A DNA stretch of 10,476 nt, from positions 1-10,476 of the forward strand of contig CAYJRR010000152.1 of NCBI GenBank assembly GCA_964372275.1, in the 5' to 3' direction. The first letter of the stretch is position 1. Every line of letters begins with the position of its first letter. This DNA is from CAYJRR01 sp964372275 [NCBI: uncultured bacterium] (GTDB taxonomy: Bacteria > CAYJRR01). The notes beneath the pieces are model-generated. The model made no database searches, was not told where the DNA came from, and worked only from the letters and a program-made list of their open reading frames with translations. Positions 1 to 6,090 of this stretch are shown here, in pieces. The position numbers were made by a program, and so were the translations under genes.

Positions 1-466
1 TCCCGACCGACAGCCCCAGCCACTTGTAGAGGTGCCCCATCCACACCGCGTCGCGCTTGGCGAGGTAGTCGTTGACGGTGACGACGTGGATCCCCTTCCC
101 GCCCAGTCCGTTCAGGTAGCAGGGGAGCGTCGCGACGAGGGTCTTCCCTTCGCCGGTCTTCATCTCGGCGATCCGCCCCTCGTGGAGGAACGTCCCGCCG
201 ATCAGCTGCACGTCGAAATGCCGCATCCCGAGGACGCGTCGCGAGGCCTCGCGGGCCACGGCGAACGCCTCCGGGAGGATCTCGTCGAGCGTCGCCCCGT
301 TCGCCAGCTTCTGCCGGAGCGCCGGGGTCTTGGCCTTGAGGTCGGCGTCGGTCAGCGCGCGCAGCCCCTCTTCGTATCCGCCGATCTTCTGGACGATCGG
401 CGCGACCCGCTTCAGTTCCCGCTCGTTGCGGGAACCGAAGATCCTTCGTGCAAGGTTGTTGAACAT
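1..466 (-). CDS. secA: Protein translocase subunit SecA, N-terminal 155 residues (partial, runs off left edge)
   Basis: SecA is the cytoplasmic ATPase motor that pushes preproteins through the SecYEG channel. The translation from the ATG at 466 begins [16 protein letters not shown] and carries the conserved MRHFDVQ segment at residues 81-87, then the Walker A motif MKTGEGKT at 102-109, followed by the conserved [12 protein letters not shown] stretch. These fall at the same residue numbers as I recall for E. coli SecA, so the start is well placed. A GGGAAGGTG Shine-Dalgarno-like stretch lies about 6 nt upstream of the ATG. Only part of the first nucleotide-binding domain is present; the rest lies left of the window. 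The upstream minus-strand neighbour is a weak small ORF, so a promoter could lie in 467-560, but I see no clear -35/-10 pair there. Family identity is near certain. Confidence 0.97.
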   Translation of the reverse strand, partial: MFNNLARRIFGSRNERELKRVAPIVQKIGGYEEGLRALTDADLKAKTPALRQKLANGATLDEILPEAFAVAREASRRVLGMRHFDVQLIGGTFLHEGRIAEMKTGEGKTLVATLPCYLNGLGGKGIHVVTVNDYLAKRDAVWMGHLYKWLGLSVG

Positions 467-557
467 GCGGACACCTTCCCGGCGACCGGGATCGAAGCGT
501 GGACGTTGAACGGGGTCGCCGATGGCGCTCGGGCGACCGGACTCGAAACGCGCGCGG

Positions 558-893
558 CTAGACGCGGTCGGGGGCACGGGACCGCGGCCGGCCGAGCGCG
601 CGGCGCGCGACGGGGACGAGGTCGGGCGACGAACGCGGGCACCGGATCGCGGCGGGCGCGATCCGATCGCGCCTGCGGACGTCCGGCACGGAAAGGGCGA
701 CGCCGCCCGGAGACTCGTCCCGGTCGTCGTCGGCCCGGACGACCGCCTGCTCGGACCGGCGCGACTCTTCCACCGCCGCCGACTTCACCGCCTCCGGCGC
801 AGGGGCCGGCACCGGGGCGGTCGCACGCGCCCCGTGCAGCGCCGGAAGCGCCGCCGCGGCCGATACCAGAAGCGACCAGAGCGTCCGTTTCAA
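558..893 (-). CDS. Possible small exported protein, unknown function
   Basis: This is an open frame of 111 codons from a TTG at 893 to a TAG at 558-560. It begins [24 protein letters not shown], a good Sec signal peptide: basic start, hydrophobic core, and a likely cleavage after ARA near residue 24. A GGGGTG Shine-Dalgarno-like stretch lies a few bases before the TTG. The next ~45 residues (rich in A, P, E, D, V) look like a short exported polypeptide. The C-terminal third is Arg/Pro-rich and looks like ordinary GC-rich noise, so the real end may differ or the gene may be degraded. Third-position GC is high throughout (about 87% in the first 70 codons by hand count). It lies between marC and secA on the same strand. 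No family recognised. A longer reading with a TTG at 911 is less likely because the signal peptide starts at 893. Confidence 0.38.
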   Translation of the reverse strand: MKRTLWSLLVSAAAALPALHGARATAPVPAPAPEAVKSAAVEESRRSEQAVVRADDDRDESPGGVALSVPDVRRRDRIAPAAIRCPRSSPDLVPVARRALGRPRSRAPDRV

Positions 894-974
894 GACACCC
901 CACTCTGGCAACTTTCCGGGCCCGACGCAAGGTGACGGGGTTCACCGAAAAGCGACGTGAGGTCGGACGGTTGC

Positions 975-1619
975 CTAACTTCGGCCGAGGGCGGGGAGGG
1001 TGTCGCGGATGCCGTCGATGACGAACTGCATCGCGGTGGCGGCGAGGATCACCCCCATCAGGCGGTGGAGCACGTTCATCCCGGTTCGGCCGAGCGCCTT
1101 GGCGAAGCGGTCGGCGAAGAGGAGCAGGATCCAGGCCGCGCCGGCGGTGACGGCGATCGCGGCGAAGACGATCCCGCGTTCGACGGCGCCGCTCGCGCGC
1201 GCCACGAGCACCATCACCGTGGCGATCGCCCCCGGTCCGGCGAGCATCGGGATCCCCAGCGGGAAGACCGAGACGTCGGGTTTGTCGACCCCCTCCTTCG
1301 TCTCCTCGGGCGTCGTGCGCTGCCGCGTCGTCTCGGCGCGCAGCAGGTCGACGGCCAAAAGGAAGAGGAGGAGGCCGCCGGCCAGCTTGAAGGCGCCGAG
1401 CGAGATTCCGAGATGGGCGAAGAGCGCGCCGCCGCCGGCGGCAAACGCCGACAACACGCCGGCCGCCACCGCGCACGCGCGCGTCGCCATCGCGCGCCGC
1501 CGCGCGGGCGGATCGCCGGCCGTCATCGTCACGAAGAGCGGCACGACGCCGGGCGGATCGACGACGAAGAAGACGGTGGTGACCGCCGAGAGCGCGAACG
1601 CGAGCGTCGATCCGGCCAT
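975..1619 (-). CDS. MarC family (UPF0056) integral membrane protein
   Basis: A 214-residue inner-membrane protein of the MarC family, whose members have about six helices. Transport function was once proposed from the multiple-antibiotic-resistance locus name but never firmly shown. Family marks are VDPPGVVPLF at residues 20-29 and FPLGIPMLAGPGAI at 119-132, the latter being the paired-proline/GPGA motif of the second repeat. Hydrophobic segments lie near 7-29, 46-68, 75-93, 119-139, 147-167 and 188-205, with a charged loop at about 95-115. I chose the ATG at 1619 over an upstream TTG at 1670 because the extra residues are not membrane-like, the TTG lies inside the divergent gene, and the ATG is preceded by GAGGTAGGATCC with an AGGA at suitable spacing. 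It is divergent from the oxidoreductase at 1664 across 44 bp. Length matches the family. The substrate cannot be read from the sequence. Confidence 0.92.
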   Translation of the reverse strand: MAGSTLAFALSAVTTVFFVVDPPGVVPLFVTMTAGDPPARRRAMATRACAVAAGVLSAFAAGGGALFAHLGISLGAFKLAGGLLLFLLAVDLLRAETTRQRTTPEETKEGVDKPDVSVFPLGIPMLAGPGAIATVMVLVARASGAVERGIVFAAIAVTAGAAWILLLFADRFAKALGRTGMNVLHRLMGVILAATAMQFVIDGIRDTLPALGRS

Positions 1620-1633
1620 CGCGGCGGATCCTA

Positions 1634-1656
1634 CCTCGGACGTATGATCGCCGAGG
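1634..1656. promoter_or_regulatory. Inverted repeat CCTCGG-N11-CCGAGG between divergent genes
   Basis: Two perfect 6-bp arms (1634-1639 and 1651-1656) separated by 11 bp fill most of the 44-bp gap between marC and the oxidoreductase gene. Each arm also supplies the GAGG core of the ribosome binding site of the gene it faces: GAGGGG before the ATG at 1664, and GAGG before the marC ATG at 1619. The symmetry may therefore only reflect two matching Shine-Dalgarno sites. An operator is possible. A TATGAT at 1643-1648 resembles a -10 box but has no -35 partner. Confidence 0.3.
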
Positions 1657-1663
1657 GGAAACG

Positions 1664-2707
1664 ATGCCAAGCTGGATGATCTACGGCGCCAACGGCTTCA
1701 CCGGCCGTCTGATCGCAGAGGAGGCGAGGCGACGCGGCCTCACTCCGACGCTCGGCGGACGGCGCGAAGAGGCGATCCGCCCGCTCGCCGAGAGCCTCGG
1801 TCTTCCCTGGCGTGCCTTTCCGCTCGACGACGCGGCGCGCGTTGCGGCCGCGGTGGCTCCGTTCGACGCCGTCCTGCTCGCGGCCGGACCGTTTTCGGCG
1901 ACCAGCCGGCCGATGGTCGACGCCTGCATCGCCACCGGAACGCACTACCTCGACATCACCGGCGAAATCGCCGTTTTCGAGGCATGTCACGCACGCGATG
2001 CCGAGGCGCGAAAAGCGGACTGCGTGGTGATGCCGGGCGTCGGCTTCGACGTCGTGCCGTCCGACTGCCTGGCCGCCACGCTCAAGGCGGCTCTCCCCGA
2101 CGCGAACCGCCTGGAGCTCGCCATGAGCGGAGGCGGGATCAGCCGGGGAACGAAGAAGACCCTCGTCGAAGGCTTCGGCCATGGCGGCGCCATCCGGGAA
2201 GGCGGAACGATTCGCGGAGTGCCCTTTGCCTGGCGCTCGGCGCAAGTTCCGTTCCGCGACAAGACGCGCACGTGCATCTCGTTCCCCTGGGGGGACGTGT
2301 CGACCGCCTATTACTCGACGGGAATCCCCAACATCATGGTCTACATGAGCGTCCCCGTCGCGTTGTGGGTGCTCAAGGCGGCGCGGCCGTTCGTGCCGCT
2401 GATGGCGCTTGCGCCCGTGCGGCGCGCGCTGATTCGCCGCATCGAGCGGGGGCCGGAGGGCCCGGACGAAGCCGAGCGGCGCGCCGGCCGCGCCCACCTT
2501 TGGGGGCGCGTGACGAACGCCGGCGGCCGCTCCGTCGAAGCCACGCTCGAAACGCCGGACGGCTACGACCTGTCGGTGTCCGCCGCATTGGAGTGCGTGC
2601 GCCGCATCCTCGTCGACCCGATTCCGCCCGGCGCGAAGACGCCGTCGATGGCGTTCGGCGCCGACCTGATCCGCGCCATTCCCGGGTGCGACCTGGCGCT
2701 CCGTTAG
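1664..2707 (+). CDS. Saccharopine dehydrogenase-like NAD(P)-binding oxidoreductase (trans-acting enoyl reductase-like)
   Basis: A 347-residue protein with an N-terminal Rossmann fold: YGANGFTGR at residues 7-15 is the dinucleotide loop, and GGRR at 31-34 after the second strand suggests a preference for NADP(H). AAGPFS at 73-78, DACIATGTHYLDITGE at 86-101 and PGVGFDVVPSDC at 124-135 are typical of the saccharopine dehydrogenase / trans-acting enoyl reductase group. In mycobacteria a member reduces double bonds in lipid assembly; in most bacteria the substrate is unknown. The segment around 225-255 is hydrophobic and could touch the membrane. The start is supported by GAGGGGAAACG just before the ATG. 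The gene is divergent from marC and its TAG overlaps the stop of the convergent gene by 4 bp. It is unlikely to be a lysine-pathway saccharopine dehydrogenase, because the lysine-pathway enzymes I know are clearly different in length and motifs and no lysine genes are adjacent. Confidence is high for family, low for substrate. Confidence 0.9.
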   Translation: MPSWMIYGANGFTGRLIAEEARRRGLTPTLGGRREEAIRPLAESLGLPWRAFPLDDAARVAAAVAPFDAVLLAAGPFSATSRPMVDACIATGTHYLDITGEIAVFEACHARDAEARKADCVVMPGVGFDVVPSDCLAATLKAALPDANRLELAMSGGGISRGTKKTLVEGFGHGGAIREGGTIRGVPFAWRSAQVPFRDKTRTCISFPWGDVSTAYYSTGIPNIMVYMSVPVALWVLKAARPFVPLMALAPVRRALIRRIERGPEGPDEAERRAGRAHLWGRVTNAGGRSVEATLETPDGYDLSVSAALECVRRILVDPIPPGAKTPSMAFGADLIRAIPGCDLALR

Positions 2708-3330
2708 GGCGACGGAGGGTCGCCTGGACGGCCCGGCGTGCGATCCGTCCCGGTTGCCGACCGGACGAGGACTCCGAGCGGGAACCGGGCGCTCGTCGAC
2801 CGATCGGGCGGCGTCACGAGAAGATCCGATTCGTCCGGCGGGCGCGGCGAAGCGTGGGCATCCGCCGGTCGCAGCGTCATCTGCAGGATGCCACCGGAGC
2901 CGACCACCGCCGATTCGGCACCGAACGAGACGCTCGACCCTGGCGGCGCCTTGACCCGAACGCACAGCGTCCGTTCCGGGCAGGGGTCGTTTCCGATGGG
3001 GGCGCTCGCCCGACCGGTCTCGATGGCGAACCAGGCGGGAAGGGTCGTGACGCGAATCCGTCCTCCGGCGTCGTCCTCCACCAAGAGCGGCGCGGAAACG
3101 CAGCGCGCCCGTGCCGATCCTTGGTGGAGGAGCTCCCCCCGAACGACGAGGTGGCCGCGGGCCACGCGGCCCCGCTCGAACCCGCCGATCTCCGTCTCCC
3201 CCTTCGAATCGAAGACGAGAAGCCGGCCGAGCCGCTGGTTGTAGAGCGCACACCCCGCCGCGTCGGCCGCCGCCGTGACCGACGCGACCAGACCGGCCAT
3301 CGCCAGCACGACCTGTCGAACGACCTTCAT
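2704..3330 (-). CDS. Secreted four-cysteine protein, unknown function
   Basis: A 208-residue product starting MKVVRQVVLAMAGLVASVTAAADAAGC, a clear Sec signal peptide with likely cleavage around residues 22-25. The mature part has four cysteines (C27, C77, C117, C123), enough for two disulfides, and looks beta-rich through about residue 155 (alternating V/L/I strands, short Gly turns). The last ~50 residues are Pro/Arg/Ser-rich and probably disordered. The ATG at 3330 is preceded by GGAG at good spacing; an open frame extends further upstream but that part is antisense to the lipoprotein gene and not protein-like. It is divergent from the lipoprotein at 3413, which suggests shared control. It converges on the oxidoreductase with the stop codons overlapping. 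No family recognised. Periplasmic or extracellular location is inferred from the signal peptide. Confidence 0.75.
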   Translation of the reverse strand: MKVVRQVVLAMAGLVASVTAAADAAGCALYNQRLGRLLVFDSKGETEIGGFERGRVARGHLVVRGELLHQGSARARCVSAPLLVEDDAGGRIRVTTLPAWFAIETGRASAPIGNDPCPERTLCVRVKAPPGSSVSFGAESAVVGSGGILQMTLRPADAHASPRPPDESDLLVTPPDRSTSARFPLGVLVRSATGTDRTPGRPGDPPSP

Positions 3331-3354
3331 CGAGACATCTCCGCCGCCAGGATA

Positions 3355-3371
3355 TGTCCGCTCGACGGACA
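3355..3371. promoter_or_regulatory. Inverted repeat TGTCCG-N5-CGGACA, candidate operator
   Basis: Perfect 6-bp arms (3355-3360 and 3366-3371) around a 5-bp centre sit in the 82-bp region between the divergent secreted-protein and lipoprotein genes. Seventeen bp overall suits a dimeric helix-turn-helix repressor, and the position would let one protein control both genes. A TATCAT at 3381-3386 resembles a -10 box for the plus gene, but I see no convincing -35. No regulator gene lies in the window. Confidence 0.4.
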
Positions 3372-3401
3372 GAGGGGGTGTATCATTCGAACGATTGCGC
3401 A

Positions 3402-3409
3402 GGGGGGGG
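3402..3409 (+). promoter_or_regulatory. Run of eight G forming the lipoprotein ribosome binding site
   Basis: An uninterrupted G8 tract ends 3 nt before the ATG at 3413, and with the preceding A supplies the Shine-Dalgarno pairing region. This fixes 3413 as the start, against an in-frame ATG at 3275 that lies inside the divergent gene. Tract-length changes here would move the spacing between ribosome binding site and start codon. Confidence 0.6.
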
Positions 3410-3412
3410 ACG

Positions 3413-4294
3413 ATGGAGCGCGCGTCGAGCGGTTCGGCGCCTCGCGGAAACGCGGCGCTGGTGTCGTTGGTCGCGGTGGTGGGGCTGTCGACAGCGTTGA
3501 GCCTCGCGTCCGGCTGCAGCGGGGGGGACGACGGAATGCCCGATCCGGGCACCGAGGACCTCGGGCCCTACGGGGGGATGATCTACCTCGGCACCCGGGT
3601 CGGGGGGGACATCTTCACCGAATCGTTCACGGGACACGCCCATTTCCGTGAAGGCGGCGACGATCTGTCGGCGTTCGGCGGTCCGACCGACACCTGCGAG
3701 ATCGCCCCGTATTCATCAACCGCTCCGGTCCCTCCGGGCTCTCCGACCGAGGGGCCGTTCCTCGACGCCGGCACGACGGTCGTCCTCACCGCCGGCGCTT
3801 CCGTCTACAACCTGGAACGATACGACTCCGCCTACGGCTACCACTACTACCTCGACTACGAAGGGGATCCCCCCGTCGGACTGCCGGCCGCCTTCTCGGT
3901 CGCCTTCGACGGCGCCGGCGGAACGGTCGCCGCCCAGAACTGGCCGGACGCCCTGAAGATGCCGACCGCGCTTTCGGTGACCTCCAACGACGGAGACCTT
4001 ACGGTCGGCTCCGGCGCGCTCGCGCTGCAATGGACCGCAACCGGCGCCGATCAGGTGGTCGTGCAGTTTGCCCGGGAAGAAACGGTGAACAACACGACCA
4101 CGTGGCTCGATCCCCTCCGTTGCTACATGAAGGACGACGGAAGTTTCTCAATACCGGCGAGCTTCGCCGAGCAGCTCTCGACGGGCACGCACGACGTCGA
4201 CGTCTTCGCTTTCAAGCGAGGGGCGATGCCGCTCGGGGAGTTCAACGTCCGGCTGGTCGGCTACCGTCTGGTCAAGCTGACCTATACCAAGTAG
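3413..4294 (+). CDS. Predicted lipoprotein, orphan beta-rich family
   Basis: A 293-residue product with a signal peptide ending in LASGC; Cys35 is the likely lipidated residue after cleavage by lipoprotein signal peptidase. The -3 residue is Ala rather than the usual Leu, but within accepted lipobox variation. Serine at +2 would not act as an inner-membrane retention signal by the E. coli rule, so outer-membrane placement is likely if that rule holds here. A Gly/Asp/Pro linker (36-52) leads into a mature domain with many short V/T/G strands, a tyrosine-rich patch at 137-149 (seven Tyr in 13 residues), and two further cysteines (C95, C237). The C-terminal half (about 180-293) reads like an immunoglobulin-like or C2-like beta sandwich, with DVDVFAFKRG and FNVRLVGYRLVKLTYTK as terminal strands, but I cannot name a family. 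Divergent from the secreted protein at 2704-3330 and probably co-regulated with it. It ends 2 bp before the convergent stop at 4297. Confidence 0.82.
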   Translation: MERASSGSAPRGNAALVSLVAVVGLSTALSLASGCSGGDDGMPDPGTEDLGPYGGMIYLGTRVGGDIFTESFTGHAHFREGGDDLSAFGGPTDTCEIAPYSSTAPVPPGSPTEGPFLDAGTTVVLTAGASVYNLERYDSAYGYHYYLDYEGDPPVGLPAAFSVAFDGAGGTVAAQNWPDALKMPTALSVTSNDGDLTVGSGALALQWTATGADQVVVQFAREETVNNTTTWLDPLRCYMKDDGSFSIPASFAEQLSTGTHDVDVFAFKRGAMPLGEFNVRLVGYRLVKLTYTK

Positions 4295-4296
4295 CC

Positions 4297-4986
4297 CTAC
4301 ATCCGCCGGCGAGGAGGGCCAAGGTCGGGAACCTCCTCCACCCACTCGTAGCCGAGCCGGCCGCGGCGAAGCCTGGCGGCGACGGCAGTGCCGGGCTCGT
4401 GGTCCCACCACTGGTCGCGGCTGACGTCGATCGAGACGCCACTCATCGCGTCGGAGCAGCGCACGACGACGATCCAGTCACGGACCCCCGACTCCTTGCC
4501 GGGAACGGTGTCGCGCCGCGCGACCAGGCAGTCTCGGGTGATCGCCTCCCCCTCCCCACGGGCGTTCAGGGCGAGCAACCCGCCGGTCGCGAGCAGCATC
4601 GACGCGGTCGCCGCGAACAGGGCGTAGAGGCCGCCGCGCCACCCCTTTTGCCAGCGCGTCGTCCGCGGTTCGACAAGGGCGAGGAGACCCGCGATCGGAA
4701 CGGCGACCGCCACCGCGAACGGGGCGGCGTCGGTCGCCGCGGTGCGCAGCGCGCCGGGATGGCGGTCGGCCTCGACCCATACCGCGGCCGCGCCGGCAAT
4801 CGCCCCCAAAAGGAAGACGGCCACCGTGTTTTCGACGCGGGTTCCGCTCGCCAGCGACAGGCGGAGCGTGCGGGGTCCGGGCGCCGATGCCGCACGCGCC
4901 ACCGCCCGCCCGTCGCGGTCGGCGGCGCGGCGGCGAGGGGGGTCGGCGGAGCCCGCGGGTGGGGCGGGGTTCGACGCGGCGGTCAA
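4297..4986 (-). CDS. Membrane protein with three helices and a C-terminal soluble domain, unknown function
   Basis: A 229-residue frame with predicted membrane segments at about 54-71, 89-105 and 120-140, followed by a ~90-residue soluble domain with two cysteines (C153, C177), a Trp-rich stretch (DQWWDHEP) and a basic last few residues. The chosen start is a TTG at 4986-4984 whose last two bases are shared with the TGA of the M23 peptidase gene (TTGA), a classic translational-coupling overlap; no independent Shine-Dalgarno is visible. The first ~50 residues are Ala/Pro/Arg-rich, so a later start such as the GTG at 4902 is possible. If three helices are right and the N-terminus is cytoplasmic, the Cys pair would lie outside the membrane and could form a disulfide. 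No family recognised. The overlap suggests a role tied to the peptidase, but that is inference. Confidence 0.72.
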   Translation of the reverse strand: MTAASNPAPPAGSADPPRRRAADRDGRAVARAASAPGPRTLRLSLASGTRVENTVAVFLLGAIAGAAAVWVEADRHPGALRTAATDAAPFAVAVAVPIAGLLALVEPRTTRWQKGWRGGLYALFAATASMLLATGGLLALNARGEGEAITRDCLVARRDTVPGKESGVRDWIVVVRCSDAMSGVSIDVSRDQWWDHEPGTAVAARLRRGRLGYEWVEEVPDLGPPRRRM

Positions 4987-5954
4987 TCCAGGATGAAGCG
5001 GGTCGGGTTGACCGGCACGCCGTCGATCCGGACTTCGTAGTGCAGGTGATCGCCGGTCGAGCGGCCGGTGTTCCCGACGCGCGCGATCTGCTCCCCGCGG
5101 CGGACGAACGCCCCTGGTTCGACCATCGTCTCCGAGAGGTGCCCGAACCGGGTAACCAGACCGTAGCCGTGATCGAGGACGACGATGTTGCCGTAGGCCC
5201 CCTTCACTCCGGTGAAGGTCACCATGCCGTCGGCGGGCGCGACGATGTCGGTCCCGCGCGGAGCCGCAATGTCCAGCCCTTCGTGCATCTTCTTGACGCT
5301 GGTAAAGGGGCTGAGGCGATACCCGAAGCCCGACGACACGAAGCCACGGGCCGGCCAGACCGACGGGGTCGAATTGAGGATCGACCGCTGGTCGTCGAGC
5401 AGCGCGTGCAGCTCCTCCAGCGACAGCTCCCGTGCCTTCGCCTCGGACTCCAGCTTCTCGAGCCGGAACGCCAACTTGCGGAACTCGAAGTCGCGCCGGT
5501 CGGCCTCGTGCGGGGCGGTCGAAACGGCCGAGCGCTCCTTCTCCGGGCTTCCCGGTTCGTCGAGCGCACTCCCCTGGTCGGTCGGCTGCTCGCGCTCCGT
5601 CAGCGGTCCGATGGCGATGTTTCGGGCGGGGTCCTCGAGGCTGGTCATCACCCGCAGCTTGTGCTCGACCCGATCGAGGTGGTCGAGTCGACTGTCGAGC
5701 TTTCGGATCCGATCCTGGAAGTTCCGAAGCTGAAGGGCGACTTCCCGGTTCTCCTGATAGACCGCCCGGTAGTCCGATCGCTCGTCGACCAAGCGCGCGT
5801 AGTGGACCAGCACCAGGCCAAGCGCCACGATCCCGACGAGCGAGACCGCCGTCGCCCCGTACAGCCACGAGCGGGGGAGGGCGATTCGCCGAACGCGGGA
5901 CGTTCGATCCGGAACGACCAGGATCGTGAAGTACTTTTTCGCCGGCGTGGTCAT
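4983..5954 (-). CDS. M23 family zinc metallopeptidase, membrane-anchored with coiled coil
   Basis: A 323-residue envelope protein that likely cleaves peptidoglycan cross-links or regulates another hydrolase. Residues 1-31 (KYFTILVVPDRTSRVRRI) are a cytoplasmic basic lead typical of this subgroup, 32-51 a membrane anchor, and about 55-115 and 155-200 are heptad-like charged coiled coils joined by an acidic, proline-containing linker. The LytM-type domain (about 210-320) keeps every catalytic residue: H224-E-G-L-D228, H272, and H303-L-H305. By comparison with LytM, zinc ligands are H224, D228 and H305, with H272 and H303 catalytic, so it is expected to be active, unlike degenerate EnvC/NlpD-type regulators. 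The start at 5954 is the only ATG before the conserved lead; its Shine-Dalgarno is weak. A candidate promoter is at 5991-6020. The downstream membrane gene overlaps its stop. In several Gram-negative lineages an M23 gene of this form sits directly upstream of secA; here secA is 4.5 kb downstream. Confidence 0.95.
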   Translation of the reverse strand: MTTPAKKYFTILVVPDRTSRVRRIALPRSWLYGATAVSLVGIVALGLVLVHYARLVDERSDYRAVYQENREVALQLRNFQDRIRKLDSRLDHLDRVEHKLRVMTSLEDPARNIAIGPLTEREQPTDQGSALDEPGSPEKERSAVSTAPHEADRRDFEFRKLAFRLEKLESEAKARELSLEELHALLDDQRSILNSTPSVWPARGFVSSGFGYRLSPFTSVKKMHEGLDIAAPRGTDIVAPADGMVTFTGVKGAYGNIVVLDHGYGLVTRFGHLSETMVEPGAFVRRGEQIARVGNTGRSTGDHLHYEVRIDGVPVNPTRFILD

Positions 5955-5987
5955 CGACCCGTAGGGCCTTCTACCCGGACCCAATGT

Positions 5988-6003
5988 GGAATTCAAGCAT
6001 TCC
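5988..6003. promoter_or_regulatory. Inverted repeat GGAAT-N6-ATTCC over the predicted -10 box
   Basis: Arms at 5988-5992 and 5999-6003 flank a 6-bp centre and cover the predicted -10 element of the M23 promoter. A repressor bound here would block RNA polymerase. Arms are short (5 bp), so chance occurrence is possible. Confidence 0.28.
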
Positions 6004-6020
6004 CCGAGAGCCCGGGTCAA
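5991..6020 (-). promoter_or_regulatory. Candidate sigma-70-type promoter for the M23 peptidase gene
   Basis: Read on the minus strand: TTGACC (6020-6015, five of six consensus bases), an 18-bp spacer, then TTGAAT (5996-5991, four of six). Transcription would begin near 5984 and give a leader of about 30 nt. An inverted repeat overlaps the -10 box. Based on sequence match only. Confidence 0.4.
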
Positions 6021-6090
6021 GGACTTAAGGCCAGATGCCATAACGGTTTTTTCAACATCGATTTCGTCGTTTCGAGGGCCCCACGGGGCG

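Noticed and set aside
32-1021. Long plus-strand open frame of 329 codons across secA and the small ORF
   Set aside because: Composition is Arg/Gly/Pro-heavy antisense noise; the opposite strand encodes unmistakable SecA.
412-1476. 354-codon minus-strand frame
   Set aside because: Arg-rich, no domain, runs through marC and into secA in other frames.
1643-1648. TATGAT as the -10 box of the oxidoreductase gene
   Set aside because: No -35 match at 16-18 bp upstream, and the leader would be under 10 nt.
1631-3253. 540-codon minus frame opposite the oxidoreductase
   Set aside because: Shadow of the real plus-strand gene; Arg/Gly/Ala-rich with no recognisable motif.
3381-3386. TATCAT as a -10 box for the lipoprotein gene
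   Set aside because: Five of six bases match but no acceptable -35 is present; mentioned only with the operator entry.
1984-3651. 555-codon plus frame overlapping two supported genes
   Set aside because: Arg/Pro-rich and spans genes on both strands; third-position pattern belongs to the other frames.
6047-6052. T6 run as an intrinsic terminator on plus
   Set aside because: No stable stem directly before it (only a 3-bp GGC/GCC pair) and no plus-strand gene upstream to terminate.
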